Assembly (NCBI GenBank): GCA_025056735.1
Contig: JANWVR010000012.1
Span: 1 to 64,000, forward strand
Source: Saprospiraceae bacterium
GTDB taxonomy: Bacteria > Bacteroidota > Bacteroidia > Chitinophagales > Saprospiraceae
Direction: 5' to 3'
Length of the DNA: 64,000 nt
Shown: in pieces, positions 9,636 through 19,269 of the stretch
Layout: the number at the start of each line of letters is the position of its first letter
Position numbering within the stretch: position 1 is the stretch's first letter
Translations under genes and position numbers: made by a program
The notes under the pieces: generated by a model
What the model saw: the letters and a program-made list of their open reading frames with translations, nothing else
The model's database searches: none
What the model was told of the DNA's origin: nothing

Positions 9636-9833
9636 TTTCCGGGCGGAAAAGTACGGCGTTTGGTCGGGTAGCGCCCGCCGAACAACCCCTGCGCCAGGGC
9701 GCATCACAAAAACGGGGATGAAACGTTCCTATCAGGCTTCGCTTTTGAAAGGCGCCGGGCAGCGCTCGACCTATACAGCAGCGCCTTCGGAAGCGCCTTT
9801 TGGGAAAGACCCGCGACAGCTCCCGAGACGGCT

Positions 9834-9841
9834 TATTTTTG
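9834..9841 (+). promoter_or_regulatory. Bacteroidota -7 promoter element for the small lipoprotein gene
   Basis: TATTTTTG, an exact TAnnTTTG match in the AT-rich spacer, 74 bases upstream of the ATG at 9916. The spacer 9708-9915 otherwise shows only a weak GCGC hairpin near 9781. Confidence 0.4.
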
Positions 9842-9915
9842 CTTGAAAAATTTTATTTTCCATAGAAAAAATCGCCCAGCCAGGTCTGCTTAATCTCGCT
9901 GAAACACGCTGTTTT

Positions 9916-10173
9916 ATGAATATACGAACCTATTTCCGAAATGCCCTGCCCCTGCGGCGCGCGCTCGTGGGGCTATGTGTCGTCGCCCTTGCCTTTGGAG
10001 GCATGACTGCCCTGCCGGCCTGTGGCCGCAAATCGGGCTGCCCGGCCACGGAAAGCCTGCGCGCGCCGGTGGACAGCAAGGGCAACATCAAGAAAGCCAA
10101 AGGCCGCACCAAGTCGGGCCTGTTCCCCAAAGACATGGAGCGGCGGATGAAAAAAGGCTCGCACAAAAAATAA
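9916..10173 (+). CDS. Small basic lipoprotein
   Basis: An 85-aa product. The N-terminus has basic residues, a hydrophobic helix (LVGLCVVALAFGGMTAL) and a lipobox-like LPAC, so the mature form would be about 48 residues anchored at Cys-36. The mature part is strongly basic (GNIKKAKGRTKSGLFPKDMERRMKKG). Small lysine-rich lipoproteins of this kind are common in Bacteroidota and have no assigned function. It is probably co-transcribed with the DUF547 gene 55 bp downstream. Confidence 0.75.
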   Translation: MNIRTYFRNALPLRRALVGLCVVALAFGGMTALPACGRKSGCPATESLRAPVDSKGNIKKAKGRTKSGLFPKDMERRMKKGSHKK

Positions 10174-10228
10174 ATGCCTGTCTCGTTAGCGGCAGAACCG
10201 CGGCATCGCAGGCGTCGTAGATAAGGCC

Positions 10229-10936
10229 ATGAGACGAATGCTTATTTTTGGAATGCTCCTCGGCGGTCTTCTGGCGTTTCAGCGCGCCGACCGCAATGCC
10301 CTTCACGCGCCCTGGGATGCGCTGCTGCGCCGTCACGTCAGCGCGGAGGGGCGCGTCAATTACAAGGGCTTTGCCACCGAGCGGGCGGAGCTGAACGCTT
10401 ACCTCAACGCGCTGGCCCAAAGCCCGCCCGCCGCCGGGTGGAGCCGCGCCGATAAAATGGCCTACTGGATCAACGCCTACAACGCCTTCACGGTGGCCCT
10501 CATCGTCGAGCATTATCCGCTGAAAAGCATCACCCAACTCGACGGCGGCAAGACCTGGGACGTAAAACGCATCGAAATTGGCGGCAAGAAGTACAGCCTC
10601 AACGACATCGAAAACGGCATCCTGCGCCCGCAGTTTGGCGATGCGCGCATCCATTTTGCCATCAATTGCGCGGCGCGCTCGTGCCCGCCCTTGCACAACC
10701 GCGCCTATACTGCCGATAACTTAGAGCGCACGCTGGAGGAACGCACGCGCAAATTCATCCGCAACGAGCGCTTCAACCGCATCGGCCCGGCGCGCGCCGA
10801 GGTGAGCAAGATTTTCGACTGGTATGCCGACGACTTTGGCGACCTGCGCGCCTTCCTGAGTCGGTACGCTGGCGTAACTGTGGCTCCGACGGCAGCAGTA
10901 GTTTTTATGGAATACGACTGGGGGCTGAATGAGTGA
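10229..10936 (+). CDS. DUF547 family exported protein
   Basis: The 235-aa product has a short hydrophobic N-terminus (MLIFGMLLGGLLAFQRA) and a complete DUF547 domain. Visible motifs are VNYKGF, WSRADKMAYWINAYNAFTV, LNDIENGILRP and FAINCAARSCPPL with its conserved cysteines, and the DWYADDFGDLRAFLSRY ending. The family has a papain-like fold prediction in some members, but its activity is not established. It lies downstream of the small lipoprotein and upstream of an S9 peptidase, all on the plus strand. Confidence 0.9.
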   Translation: MRRMLIFGMLLGGLLAFQRADRNALHAPWDALLRRHVSAEGRVNYKGFATERAELNAYLNALAQSPPAAGWSRADKMAYWINAYNAFTVALIVEHYPLKSITQLDGGKTWDVKRIEIGGKKYSLNDIENGILRPQFGDARIHFAINCAARSCPPLHNRAYTADNLERTLEERTRKFIRNERFNRIGPARAEVSKIFDWYADDFGDLRAFLSRYAGVTVAPTAAVVFMEYDWGLNE

Positions 10937-11092
10937 AAACCCGAAGACTGCTCATGGGCACCACAGGTGGTGAAAAGAGCGTGCCCTCAGGGTCTGTTGC
11001 CCAGGGGCCATAAAATGCCCCGGCGCGTGGAAGCGAGGAAAGCAGAGATATTTGCAGGGTTTGTGGTTTTAAAAACACGCGCTAACCGACTC

Positions 11093-13483
11093 ATGTACGC
11101 CGAGACAACTTTGTTGTTACTGTTTTTGGGCTTTAGCCCGCTCTTTTCCCAAAACAACACCTATAAACAACCGCCGGCAGAGGTTGCCTCGGTGATGCTG
11201 GCGCCGGCGCCGCCGCTGACGAGCATCAGCCCGACGCACGAGGCCATTTTGATGGTTGAGTACAACCCTAATCCGGCGCTTGCGCTGTTGGCGCGCCCAT
11301 TTGCACGGCTGGCGGGCGTGCGCGTAGATACGGCGCTCAATTGTCGTCAGTTGACCACGGAGTACACGGGCCTGTGGGTGCGCTGGCTGTGGCAGGAAGC
11401 GCCGGTGCGCATCAAGTTGCCGGTGCATGGTTCGCTGGCAGGTATGCCGCTCTGGTCGCCTGATGGGCGTAAAATTGCCTTTGGTATTCGCGGGCCAATG
11501 GGGGTCGAATTGTGGGTGGCTGAGGCCTGGACGGGTGAATGCGTGCGAGCAGGCAATATGATGCTCAACGACGTGCTTGGCCCAGCCTTCGAATGGATGC
11601 ACGACAGCGACCGGCTGCTGGTCAAGGTCGTGCCTGCCTATCGAGCCCCAGCGCCCAAGCCCTCACCTGTGCCAACAGGGCCTATTATTGAGGAAACAAC
11701 GCCAGGCAAACTCGCTCAGGTGCGCACCCATCAGGACCTGCTGCAAAACGCTGACGATGAGCGCCTCTTTGAGTACTATGCCACCAGCCAAATTGCCGTC
11801 ATTCGCAGCAGCACCAGCCAGGTGCATCAACTGTGCCTGCCCGACCTCTATGTGGATGCCGAGTGGTCGCCCGACGAAAAGTACCTGTTGGTAACCACCC
11901 TGCAAAAGCCGTTCTCGTATCGCGTGCCCTACGAAGACTTTTCGCGTCGCACAGAAATCCGCGACGCCAACGGCCAGCTCGTCCGCGAGGTGGACAACCG
12001 GCCCGTCAGCGACGACACACCGCGCCAGGGCGTTGTTACGGGTCCGCGCAATTTTCGCTGGCAAAGCCTACACCCTGCCCGCCTGCTGTGGGTGGAAGCA
12101 TTAGACGGCGGAGACCCTGTGCGCAAGGCCGAATATCGCGACGAACTCTTCCGTATGGACGCGCCCTTTACCGCACCGCCTGTCTCCGTTCTGAAAACAC
12201 GCCATCGCTTAAGCAGCATTGACTGGACCGCTGAGACGGACGTCGTCCTACTGACCGAATACGACCGCGACCGCCGCTGGACAACGACGTACCGCATCCA
12301 CCTCGTCAAACCGCAAGAAAAAACCGTCCTATTCGACCGAAGCATTCGCGATGACTACAACGACCCCGGCACTCCGCTTTACACGCGCCTGCCCAACGGC
12401 CACCGCGTCTTGCGCCAGGACGGCGACTGGGCCTATTTCACTGCCCGCGGCGCCTCGCCCAAAGGCGATTACCCGCGCTTAGATAGGATAAACCTGAAAA
12501 CGGGCCAACGACAAACCCTCTACACTTGCCCCGAGGGCGCTTTCGAGGAGTTCGTCATGTTCGAGCACAAAAACACCCAGCGCATTGTTACGCGCTACCA
12601 AAGCAAGACAGAACCGCCCAACTTTTATTTAGTGGACCTGAAAAACCAGACGCGCAAGGCGCTCACCGCCTTTACCGATCCGGCGCCGCACCTGACGCGC
12701 GCCGAGAAACGCTTAATCAAATACCAGCGCAACGACGGAACGCCGCTCTCGGGCACCCTCTACCTGCCACCTGATTACACGCCCGGCCAACGGCTGCCGC
12801 TGTTTATTTGGGCCTATCCCATCGAGTACTCCGATGCCGCCACAGCAGGCCAGGTGCGCGGCTCCGAAAACACGTTTACCTACTTCCGCGATGCTTCGCC
12901 GCTGTTCCTCCTGACGCAGGGCCATGCCGTGCTTATGAACGCTACCATGCCCATTGTGGGCGACCCGGAAACGATGAACAATACATTCGTAGAGCAAACC
13001 GTCGCCTCGGGCCGCGCCGCTATTGACTTCTTAGACTCGCTGGGCATCATTGACCGCCGCCGCGTAGGTGTGGGCGGCCACTCGTACGGCGCCTTCATGA
13101 CGGCAACGCTGCTGGCGCACTCCGATGACTATGCCTACGGCATTGCGCGCTCGGGCGCCTACAACCGCACCCTGACGCCCTTCGGCTTCCAGAGTGAACG
13201 CCGCTCGTTTTGGGAAGCGCCAGAGGTCTACATGCGCGTATCGCCATTTGCATACGCACACCGCATCAACGAACCCATTTTACTCATCCACGGCGAAGCG
13301 GACAACAATTCGGGTACATTCCCTATACAATCTGAGCGCCTCTTTCAGGCCATCAAAGGCAATGGCGGCACGGCCCGCTTAGTGATGTTGCCCTGCGAAA
13401 GCCACAGCTACCGCGCTCGCGAGAGCGTCCTGCACGTCGTGGCTGAAATGTTGGAATGGGCAAAGCGCTACACCCAAAAATAA
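11093..13483 (+). CDS. S9-family serine peptidase, glutamyl-endopeptidase-like
   Basis: ATG 11093 (MYAETTLLLLFLGFSPLFSQ) gives a clear signal peptide, so the frame open from 10967 is not used in full. The 796-aa protein has an N-terminal beta-propeller region (blocks like WSPDGRKIAFGI and AEWSPDEKYLLVTTLQ) and a C-terminal alpha/beta-hydrolase peptidase. The catalytic serine is in GGHSYGAFMTATLLAH, the aspartate in LLIHGEADNNSGTFPIQSE, and the histidine in CESHSYRARESV. The GHSYGA variant and NTFVEQTVASGRAAIDFLDS resemble the chloroplast-type glutamyl endopeptidase branch. It is expected in the periplasm or exported. Confidence 0.9.
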   Translation: MYAETTLLLLFLGFSPLFSQNNTYKQPPAEVASVMLAPAPPLTSISPTHEAILMVEYNPNPALALLARPFARLAGVRVDTALNCRQLTTEYTGLWVRWLWQEAPVRIKLPVHGSLAGMPLWSPDGRKIAFGIRGPMGVELWVAEAWTGECVRAGNMMLNDVLGPAFEWMHDSDRLLVKVVPAYRAPAPKPSPVPTGPIIEETTPGKLAQVRTHQDLLQNADDERLFEYYATSQIAVIRSSTSQVHQLCLPDLYVDAEWSPDEKYLLVTTLQKPFSYRVPYEDFSRRTEIRDANGQLVREVDNRPVSDDTPRQGVVTGPRNFRWQSLHPARLLWVEALDGGDPVRKAEYRDELFRMDAPFTAPPVSVLKTRHRLSSIDWTAETDVVLLTEYDRDRRWTTTYRIHLVKPQEKTVLFDRSIRDDYNDPGTPLYTRLPNGHRVLRQDGDWAYFTARGASPKGDYPRLDRINLKTGQRQTLYTCPEGAFEEFVMFEHKNTQRIVTRYQSKTEPPNFYLVDLKNQTRKALTAFTDPAPHLTRAEKRLIKYQRNDGTPLSGTLYLPPDYTPGQRLPLFIWAYPIEYSDAATAGQVRGSENTFTYFRDASPLFLLTQGHAVLMNATMPIVGDPETMNNTFVEQTVASGRAAIDFLDSLGIIDRRRVGVGGHSYGAFMTATLLAHSDDYAYGIARSGAYNRTLTPFGFQSERRSFWEAPEVYMRVSPFAYAHRINEPILLIHGEADNNSGTFPIQSERLFQAIKGNGGTARLVMLPCESHSYRARESVLHVVAEMLEWAKRYTQK

Positions 13484-13617
13484 GCGCCTTCTCAGACGCC
13501 TTAGCCTGTGCGTGCAACCGCCCGCCCGTTCGCCGCGTTGTACGCATAGTCAGGACGCAAACAGCATCCCAAAGGCGTCTTAGTAGCATTCGTTCTTACT
13601 ACATTCATCGCATTTCC

Positions 13618-15474
13618 ATGGCAAAACATCTTCCTGTCCTCCTGTCCTTCGTTCTCGGAGCGCTCTCGGTGTGCGCTCAGCCCAAAATCGAGTTGCGGTT
13701 GTGGGCATCGGGCTTCAACCGCCCTTTAGACATTGCGCACTGCGGCGATAGCCGGCTATTCGTGGTAGAACAGCGCGGCATCATTTGGGTCTTAGACAGC
13801 GCCGGCAACCGCTTAGACACGTTTCTCAACATCATTGCGCGCGTGCGCTCTACAGCCAACGAGCAAGGGCTGCTGGGGCTGGCCTTTGCGCCGGACTACG
13901 CGCAAAGCAGACATTTCTATGTCAACTATACCCGCCAAACAGACGGCGCCACGGTGATATCGCGCTTCTCCGTGTCGTCGGCCAATCCGAACCGGGCCGA
14001 TGCGAACAGCGAGCAAATCTTGCTGACGCAGACGCAGCCCTACAACAACCACAACGGTGGCTGCATCAAGTTTGGCCCCGACGGCTACCTGTACATCGGT
14101 CTGGGCGACGGCGGTTCGGGCGGCGACCCGCAGAACTATGCGCAAAATCCAGCCTCGCTGTTGGGCAAAACCTTGCGCATTGACGTGCGCAATGCTCCAT
14201 CCGGGCAGCCCTACGGCATCCCGCCCGACAACCCCTTTGTGGGCAACACGGCCTTCCGGCCGGAAATCTGGTCGTGGGGCTGGCGCAACCACTGGCGCTT
14301 CTCTTTTGACCGCCTCACGGGCGACTTCTGGGCCGGCGACGTGGGCCAAAACGCGCGCGAGGAGATCAATTTTGAACGCCCCGGCGTTGGTGGCCGCAAC
14401 TACGGCTGGCGCTGCTACGAGGGCACGGCGCCCTTCAACACAAGCGGCTGCCAGCCCGCCTCTGCCTATGCACCGCCCGTATTTGAGTATGCCAATCCGG
14501 GTCTAGGCCGTTCCGTTACGGGCGGCTTTGTGTATCGCGGCAGCCAGCACCCTGACCTGTATGGCTACTACCTCTTTGCCGATTATGTCAGCGGGCGCTG
14601 GTGGGCTACCCGACAGGTCGCGCCCGACAGCTTTGTTACGGCCGTCCTGGGGGTCTTCACGCCCACCCAGATCAGTACCTTCGGCGAAGACCGCAACGGT
14701 GAACTTTACGTGGCGGCCCTGAGTCAGGGCACGGTCTATCGCATTGTCGAACGCTGCTCGGGCTTCCGGGTAAGCCTCCAGACGCTGAAGCAGCCCGCTT
14801 GCTTCGACTCATCCAACGGCAGCGTGGTGGCCCGCATCAGTGGCGGCCGGGCGCCTTATTCTTTCGCCTGGGCGGGCAGTGGCGCCACCGACTCGACGCG
14901 CACCGGCTTGCCGCCCGGCATTTACGCCGTCGAGGCCAGAGACTCGCTCGGCTGCCTCCGACGCGACACCCTCGTGTTGACACCTGCAGAAACGCCCCCT
15001 ACTGGCCTCGAAGTGGTGTTCAATGACGGCGTCCTGAGCGTCTCCCTCGGAGGCTGGACGGCGTACCAGTGGAAACGCAACGGCGTAGCCATACCGGGCG
15101 CTACCTCGCCTACGTACACGCCCGTGCAAGACGGGTACTACTCTTGCCTGCTCACATCGCCCAACCAGTGCCGCTACGAACCCGGTCGGCAGGTTACGGG
15201 CATCGTCTCAACAGCAGACCCTGCCGACGTAGAAACCTTTGCCCTGTCGCCCAACCCCGCTTCCGCCAGCGCGCGCCTGTACGTACGGCTGAAGCAACCC
15301 GCCGCCCTCGCATGGGAATTGGTAGATACTGCTGGGCGCATCTGTTACCAGCAACGCGGCGAAGGACAAATCTTCGATGAACGCCTGCCGCTCGATGGGC
15401 TGGCGCTTGGCCTTTACTACGTCCGATTGACTACGCCAGCAGGGACGGCTGTGCGCGCACTAAAAGTCCGGTGA
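13618..15474 (+). CDS. Soluble PQQ-type sugar dehydrogenase with SprB repeat and T9SS sorting domain
   Basis: ATG 13618 (MAKHLPVLLSFVLGALSVCAQ) supplies the signal peptide. Residues about 25-390 form a glucose/sorbosone dehydrogenase propeller: GFNRPLDIAHCGDSRLFVVEQ, NEQGLLGLAFAPDY, NNHNGGCIKFGPDGYLYIGLGDGG and WSWGWRNHWRFSFDR. An SprB-type repeat follows (SNGSVVARISGGRAPYSFAW ... GIYAVEARDSLGC), then an Ig-like stretch. A type A T9SS sorting domain (FALSPNPASASARLYV ... GLYYVRLTTPAG) ends the 618-aa protein. It should be secreted or held on the surface by the type IX machinery. The substrate sugar is not predictable. Confidence 0.9.
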   Translation: MAKHLPVLLSFVLGALSVCAQPKIELRLWASGFNRPLDIAHCGDSRLFVVEQRGIIWVLDSAGNRLDTFLNIIARVRSTANEQGLLGLAFAPDYAQSRHFYVNYTRQTDGATVISRFSVSSANPNRADANSEQILLTQTQPYNNHNGGCIKFGPDGYLYIGLGDGGSGGDPQNYAQNPASLLGKTLRIDVRNAPSGQPYGIPPDNPFVGNTAFRPEIWSWGWRNHWRFSFDRLTGDFWAGDVGQNAREEINFERPGVGGRNYGWRCYEGTAPFNTSGCQPASAYAPPVFEYANPGLGRSVTGGFVYRGSQHPDLYGYYLFADYVSGRWWATRQVAPDSFVTAVLGVFTPTQISTFGEDRNGELYVAALSQGTVYRIVERCSGFRVSLQTLKQPACFDSSNGSVVARISGGRAPYSFAWAGSGATDSTRTGLPPGIYAVEARDSLGCLRRDTLVLTPAETPPTGLEVVFNDGVLSVSLGGWTAYQWKRNGVAIPGATSPTYTPVQDGYYSCLLTSPNQCRYEPGRQVTGIVSTADPADVETFALSPNPASASARLYVRLKQPAALAWELVDTAGRICYQQRGEGQIFDERLPLDGLALGLYYVRLTTPAGTAVRALKVR

Positions 15475-15480
15475 TGCCGA

Positions 15481-16482
15481 TTATTGCACCGCTATGTTTG
15501 AGGACGCATAGGTCTTCATTTCGCCCTTTTCATCGGCATAAATGGCGAACATCTGCAAACCGGCTTTCTTTGCCATGGTTACGGCTTTTTCTAAGCCCAT
15601 GACGAGGAAGGCGGTAGCGTAAGCATCGGCGGTAGTGCAATCGTCGGCTATGACGGTTACGCTCAGCAGCTGATGGCTGACGGGGTAGCCGGTGCGTGGG
15701 TCAATCGCATGGCTGAATTTCTTGCCGTCGCGCTCGATGAATTTTCGGTAGCTGCCGGAAGTGGCCATCGCTTTGTTGCTTATCGGGATGACTGTTTGCA
15801 GCGCGCGCTTTTTGCCGTCGTCTGGGTTAGAGGTAGGCTTGTCAATGCCGATACGCCAGGTCTCGCCGCTTTCGTTGACGCCGGCAGTGCGCACTTCGCC
15901 GCCCACCTCAACCATGTAGTTTTCGATGCCTTGCTTTTTCAGAAAGTCGGCCAAAAGGTCAACGGTATAGCCCTGGGCGATGGCGTTCATATCCAACTCG
16001 ATGCGTGGATCGTCTTTTTGGAGCCGGCCGTTGGCGAGGCGTACCTTAGAGTAGCCCACTATCTGGCGCAGGCTGTCCACCTGAGCGGAGTCAGGGGGCG
16101 GCAGGCCCTTTTTATAGCTGAAGCCCCAGGCGCGCACTAAAGGGCCAACAGTGATGTCGAACACCCCTTCGGTCGCCTGGGCCAATTGTTGGGAGCGTTC
16201 GAAGACGGCCGCGAAATGCTCATCCACTACCACATCGGCCTCGTTGCGGTTGAGGCGGCGAATGGTGGAAGTGCTGTCCCATAGCGACATGCTCCGGTCA
16301 ATGACCCGAAAAAGGCTATCCACCGAAGCGGAGAAATTGCGACCCTGCGGATCGGCATACACAATATGAAAGGTCGTACCCTGCGCCTGCCCTTCTAAGT
16401 GCGTGTAGCGCCGCTGAGGCGCCTGACAGGCGAATAGGATAAGAGTGGCCAATACGAGCGGAAGCCTGTGAGGAAGTTTCAT
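15481..16482 (-). CDS. apbE: FAD:protein FMN transferase (flavinylates Nqr subunits)
   Basis: The best start is ATG 16482, giving a lipoprotein (MKLPHRLPLVLATLILFAC, lipobox LFAC) of 333 aa. ApbE transfers FMN from FAD to threonines of NqrB and NqrC on the periplasmic side. Family blocks are GTTFHIVYAD, LWDSTSTIRRLN, MNAIAQGYTVDLLADFL, NYMVEVGGEVRTAG, FSHAIDPRTGYPVSH and the metal region DDCTTADAYATAFLVMGLEKA. It lies directly downstream of nqrF, but a strong terminator and a heptamer repeat separate them. The frame extends upstream through the repeat to an in-frame ATG near 16551, so a longer form cannot be ruled out. Confidence 0.94.
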   Translation of the reverse strand: MKLPHRLPLVLATLILFACQAPQRRYTHLEGQAQGTTFHIVYADPQGRNFSASVDSLFRVIDRSMSLWDSTSTIRRLNRNEADVVVDEHFAAVFERSQQLAQATEGVFDITVGPLVRAWGFSYKKGLPPPDSAQVDSLRQIVGYSKVRLANGRLQKDDPRIELDMNAIAQGYTVDLLADFLKKQGIENYMVEVGGEVRTAGVNESGETWRIGIDKPTSNPDDGKKRALQTVIPISNKAMATSGSYRKFIERDGKKFSHAIDPRTGYPVSHQLLSVTVIADDCTTADAYATAFLVMGLEKAVTMAKKAGLQMFAIYADEKGEMKTYASSNIAVQ

Positions 16483-16530
16483 GGAAAATGAAAAATGGAA
16501 AATGAAAAATGGGAAATGTAAAATGAAAAA
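16482..16530. repeat. Heptanucleotide tandem repeat, 7 units, touching the apbE start codon
   Basis: Seven consecutive 7-base units on the plus strand fit the consensus TGRAAAA: TGGAAAA, TGAAAAA, TGGAAAA, TGAAAAA, TGGGAAA, TGTAAAA, TGAAAAA. The first base of unit 1 is the last base (complement) of the apbE ATG, so the array is the immediate 5' untranslated region of apbE. A related 5-unit array lies at 23881-23915. Confidence 0.9.
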
Positions 16531-16558
16531 TGCGGGTGGTGCTTTTTCCATGCAATTT

Positions 16559-16574
16559 CTTTGCGTCTTTATGG
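16559..16574 (+). repeat. Dispersed CTTTGCGTCTTTATGG element
   Basis: This short degenerate sequence belongs to a family seen at four intergenic places in this window (also 22912-22943 in reverse orientation, 33603-33620 and 58494-58512). Its core is CTTTGCGnCTTTnYGG. It lies between the nqrF terminator and the heptamer array upstream of apbE. Confidence 0.5.
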
Positions 16575-16581
16575 CAATACC

Positions 16582-16627
16582 AAAAAACAGAGGCGACTCG
16601 AAACTTAGTTGTTTCGCGCCGCCTCTG
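16582..16627 (-). terminator. Intrinsic terminator after nqrF
   Basis: On the minus strand CAGAGGCG (16627-16620) pairs with CGCCTCTG (16595-16588). An inner CGAAAC/GTTTCG stem gives a long hairpin, directly followed by TTTTTT (16587-16582). It starts about 20 bases after the nqrF stop codon, so nqrABCDEF ends here and apbE needs read-through or its own promoter. Confidence 0.85.
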
Positions 16628-16646
16628 AGGGTATGGAATGGGGGCA

Positions 16647-17897
16647 TTAGCTGCCAAAATCATCAAAGGCAATCATTTCCTTGGGTACACCCAAGTTGTC
16701 GAGCATTTTTTGCACGGCGGCGAGCATGAGCGGTGGGCCGCAGAGGTAATACTCGATCTCTTCGGGCTCGGGGTGGTTCTTCAAGTACTGGTCGAACACC
16801 ACCTGGTGGATGAAGCCTGTATAGCCTGTCCAGTTGTCTTCGGGCAGTGGTTCGGAGAGTGCGATCTCGAAGCGGAAGTTCGGGAACTCGCGTTCGATAG
16901 CGCGGAAGTCTTCCTCGTAAAAGATTTCGCGCAGGCTGCGTGCGCCGTACCAGTAAGATACCTTTCGGTTTGTTTTCAGCGTGTGGAACAGGTGGAAGAT
17001 GTGGGAGCGTAGCGGAGCCATGCCGGCGCCACCGCCGATGTAGACCATTTCGCGGTCGGTGTACTTGATGTGGAACTCGCCATAGGGGCCGCTGATGGTT
17101 ACCTTATCGCCGGGTTTGCGCGAGAAGATGTACGACGAGCAGAGACCTGGAGGCACTTCGGCAAAGGCGCCTTTGGCCCTATCCCATGGTGGTGTGGCAA
17201 TGCGGACGTTAAGCATGATAATGTTGCCTTCCGCGGGGTGGTTGGCCATAGAATAGGCACGGAAGATCGGCTCTTCGATAACGGCCTTTAAGTCCCAAAT
17301 TTTATACTTATCGTAGTCGTCGCGGAACTTCTCCGGGATGTTGTAGAGGTCGGTTTTAAAGTTGATAGTCGTTTCGGGCACATAGATTTGGATGTAGTCG
17401 CCCGAGCGGAATTTGAGGTTCTCGCCTTCGGGCAATTTTACCACAAATTCTTTGATGTAAGTGGAGACGTTATCGTTGGAGACGACTTCACATTCCCATT
17501 TTTTCACGCCGAAGACCTCTTCGGGCACGCCGATTTCCATGTCTTCTTTCACCTTGACCTGGCACGACAGGCGCATGTGGTCGCGTACTTGCGCGCGGTT
17601 GAGGTGGTTTGTCTCGGTAGGCAATACCTCGCCGCCGCCAGAGAAGACCCGGCAGGTACACATGGCGCAGGTGCCGCCGCCACCGCAGGCAGAAGCCAGG
17701 AAGATGTTGTTCGCGGCTAAAGTAGAAAGCAAGGTGCCGCCGGGCTTAACGCGCAGCGGATGCTCGCGGTCGCCATTGATGATGATGCTCACTTCGCCTT
17801 GCGGCAACAGGCGGTCTTTGGCCGTCAGGATGAAATAAGTCAGAAATAAAATGACCACAATGAAGACCGCCAGACTGGATACAATTACAGGAAGCAT
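16647..17897 (-). CDS. nqrF: Na+-translocating NADH:quinone oxidoreductase, subunit F
   Basis: NqrF is the NADH-oxidising subunit of the sodium-pumping Na+-NQR. The 416-aa protein has an N-terminal membrane helix ([17 protein letters not shown]). A 2Fe-2S ferredoxin domain has Cys-71, Cys-77, Cys-80 and Cys-112 ([12 protein letters not shown] and LSCQV). A flavodoxin-reductase module follows, with FAD motif [10 protein letters not shown] and NADH motifs [15 protein letters not shown] and [12 protein letters not shown]. All expected ligands are present. It is the last gene of the nqr operon, 12 bp after nqrE, and is followed by an intrinsic terminator. Confidence 0.98.
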   Translation of the reverse strand: MLPVIVSSLAVFIVVILFLTYFILTAKDRLLPQGEVSIIINGDREHPLRVKPGGTLLSTLAANNIFLASACGGGGTCAMCTCRVFSGGGEVLPTETNHLNRAQVRDHMRLSCQVKVKEDMEIGVPEEVFGVKKWECEVVSNDNVSTYIKEFVVKLPEGENLKFRSGDYIQIYVPETTINFKTDLYNIPEKFRDDYDKYKIWDLKAVIEEPIFRAYSMANHPAEGNIIMLNVRIATPPWDRAKGAFAEVPPGLCSSYIFSRKPGDKVTISGPYGEFHIKYTDREMVYIGGGAGMAPLRSHIFHLFHTLKTNRKVSYWYGARSLREIFYEEDFRAIEREFPNFRFEIALSEPLPEDNWTGYTGFIHQVVFDQYLKNHPEPEEIEYYLCGPPLMLAAVQKMLDNLGVPKEMIAFDDFGS

Positions 17898-17909
17898 GCT
17901 GTTTGATTT

Positions 17910-18524
17910 TCAAAGTTGAATGCCGGAGAAACTCAAAAAGGCCATGCCCATCAGACCCGTGATGATCATGGCAATACCCAGCCCTTGCAGCGGCGCTGGA
18001 ATGTTGGCATAGCGCAGCCGCTCGCGAATGGCCGCCAGCAAGACGATGGCTAAGAAGAAGCCAATACCCGCACCTAAGGAAAACACCACTGTCTCCACGA
18101 AATTATACTCGCGCTCTTGCATAAACAGCGAAGTGCCCAGGATGGAGCAGTTCACCGTAATAAGCGGCAGAAAAATGCCCAGCGAGTTGTAAAGCGCTGG
18201 CGTAAACTTCTCTACGGCCATTTCCACAATTTGCACAGCGCCTGCGATTGTAGAGATAAATAGGATGAACGCCAGAAAGGTCAGATCCACGTTGGCCAGC
18301 GAAGGATGTATCCATGCAAGGGCACCTTCTTTGAGCATGTACGTCAGGATGAGGTAGTTGAGCGGCGTGGTCAGGATCATAACAAAGATAACTGCCAGCC
18401 CTAAGCCAAAAGCCGTCTTGATTTTTTTAGAAACGGCTAAGAAGGAGCACATCCCGAGGAAAAACGCGAAGATGACGTTCTCCACGAAGATGGCTTTTAT
18501 CAGAAGATTGAGCAGATGTTCCAT
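17910..18524 (-). CDS. nqrE: Na+-NQR subunit E
   Basis: NqrE (204 aa) is one of the paired inner-membrane subunits that form the ion channel and hold the intramembrane iron centre with NqrD. Six hydrophobic helices are visible. The family-typical [20 protein letters not shown] lies in helix 1 and [20 protein letters not shown] near the middle, each with the conserved cysteine (C26 region and NCSILG) proposed to bind the Fe centre. It is spaced 12 bp from both nqrD and nqrF, consistent with tight translational grouping. Confidence 0.98.
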   Translation of the reverse strand: MEHLLNLLIKAIFVENVIFAFFLGMCSFLAVSKKIKTAFGLGLAVIFVMILTTPLNYLILTYMLKEGALAWIHPSLANVDLTFLAFILFISTIAGAVQIVEMAVEKFTPALYNSLGIFLPLITVNCSILGTSLFMQEREYNFVETVVFSLGAGIGFFLAIVLLAAIRERLRYANIPAPLQGLGIAMIITGLMGMAFLSFSGIQL

Positions 18525-18536
18525 AGCCTATGTCAT

Positions 18537-19214
18537 TTAGGAGACGTTGATGAGTTTTTTGTTCCAACTGCGTTGCACCCAGATATAAATGCCGATGATG
18601 AACAGGGCAGCCGGCGGCAGCATCATCAGGCCATTGTTGACGTAGCCCATGTCGTAGGCCCACTGCGGCACCACTTGGTAGCCCAGAAGCGTACCCGAGC
18701 CAAATAACTCCCGGAACACAGCCACCACCACGAGGATAATGCCGTAACCCACGCCATTGCCAATGCCGTCCAAAAACGAAGGCCAGGGCTTATTGGCTAA
18801 GGCGAAAGCTTCTAAACGTCCCATGACGATGCAGTTGGTAATGATGAGGCCCACAAACACCGACAGCTTTTTGCTGACATCAAACATGTAAGCCTTGAGC
18901 ACCTGGTCTACAATGGTAACCAGCGTCGCAATGACGATGAGCTGCACGATGATGCGCACGCGCGTTGGGATGGAATGGCGTAACAGCGAAATAATCAGGT
19001 TAGAGAATGCTGTAACGAAGATTACCCCTAAAGCCATGATCAAAGCAGGTTTGACCTGCACTGTAACGGCCAGCGCCGAGCAAATACCCAACACTTGCAC
19101 GGTGATGGGGTTGTTGTCGTCCAACGGGTCGCGCAACGTACGAATATTCTTTTTCGAGAAAAGAGGTTCTTTCTTTTTCTCGACAACAGGAGCGGGAGCG
19201 GTTTCTACTGCCAT
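18537..19214 (-). CDS. nqrD: Na+-NQR subunit D
   Basis: NqrD (225 aa) is homologous to NqrE and packs against it in inverted topology. The conserved cysteine blocks are [14 protein letters not shown] and [17 protein letters not shown], and the C-terminus has [13 protein letters not shown]. About six membrane helices are visible. The N-terminal ~35 residues are hydrophilic ([19 protein letters not shown]) and longer than I expect for the family, a modest lineage-specific extension. It lies 55 bp after nqrC and 12 bp before nqrE. Confidence 0.97.
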   Translation of the reverse strand: MAVETAPAPVVEKKKEPLFSKKNIRTLRDPLDDNNPITVQVLGICSALAVTVQVKPALIMALGVIFVTAFSNLIISLLRHSIPTRVRIIVQLIVIATLVTIVDQVLKAYMFDVSKKLSVFVGLIITNCIVMGRLEAFALANKPWPSFLDGIGNGVGYGIILVVVAVFRELFGSGTLLGYQVVPQWAYDMGYVNNGLMMLPPAALFIIGIYIWVQRSWNKKLINVS

Positions 19215-19269
19215 GATTTCAATATGTTTTATATGATAGCCAGAGTAGTTTTGATACTGCTGTTACGGT

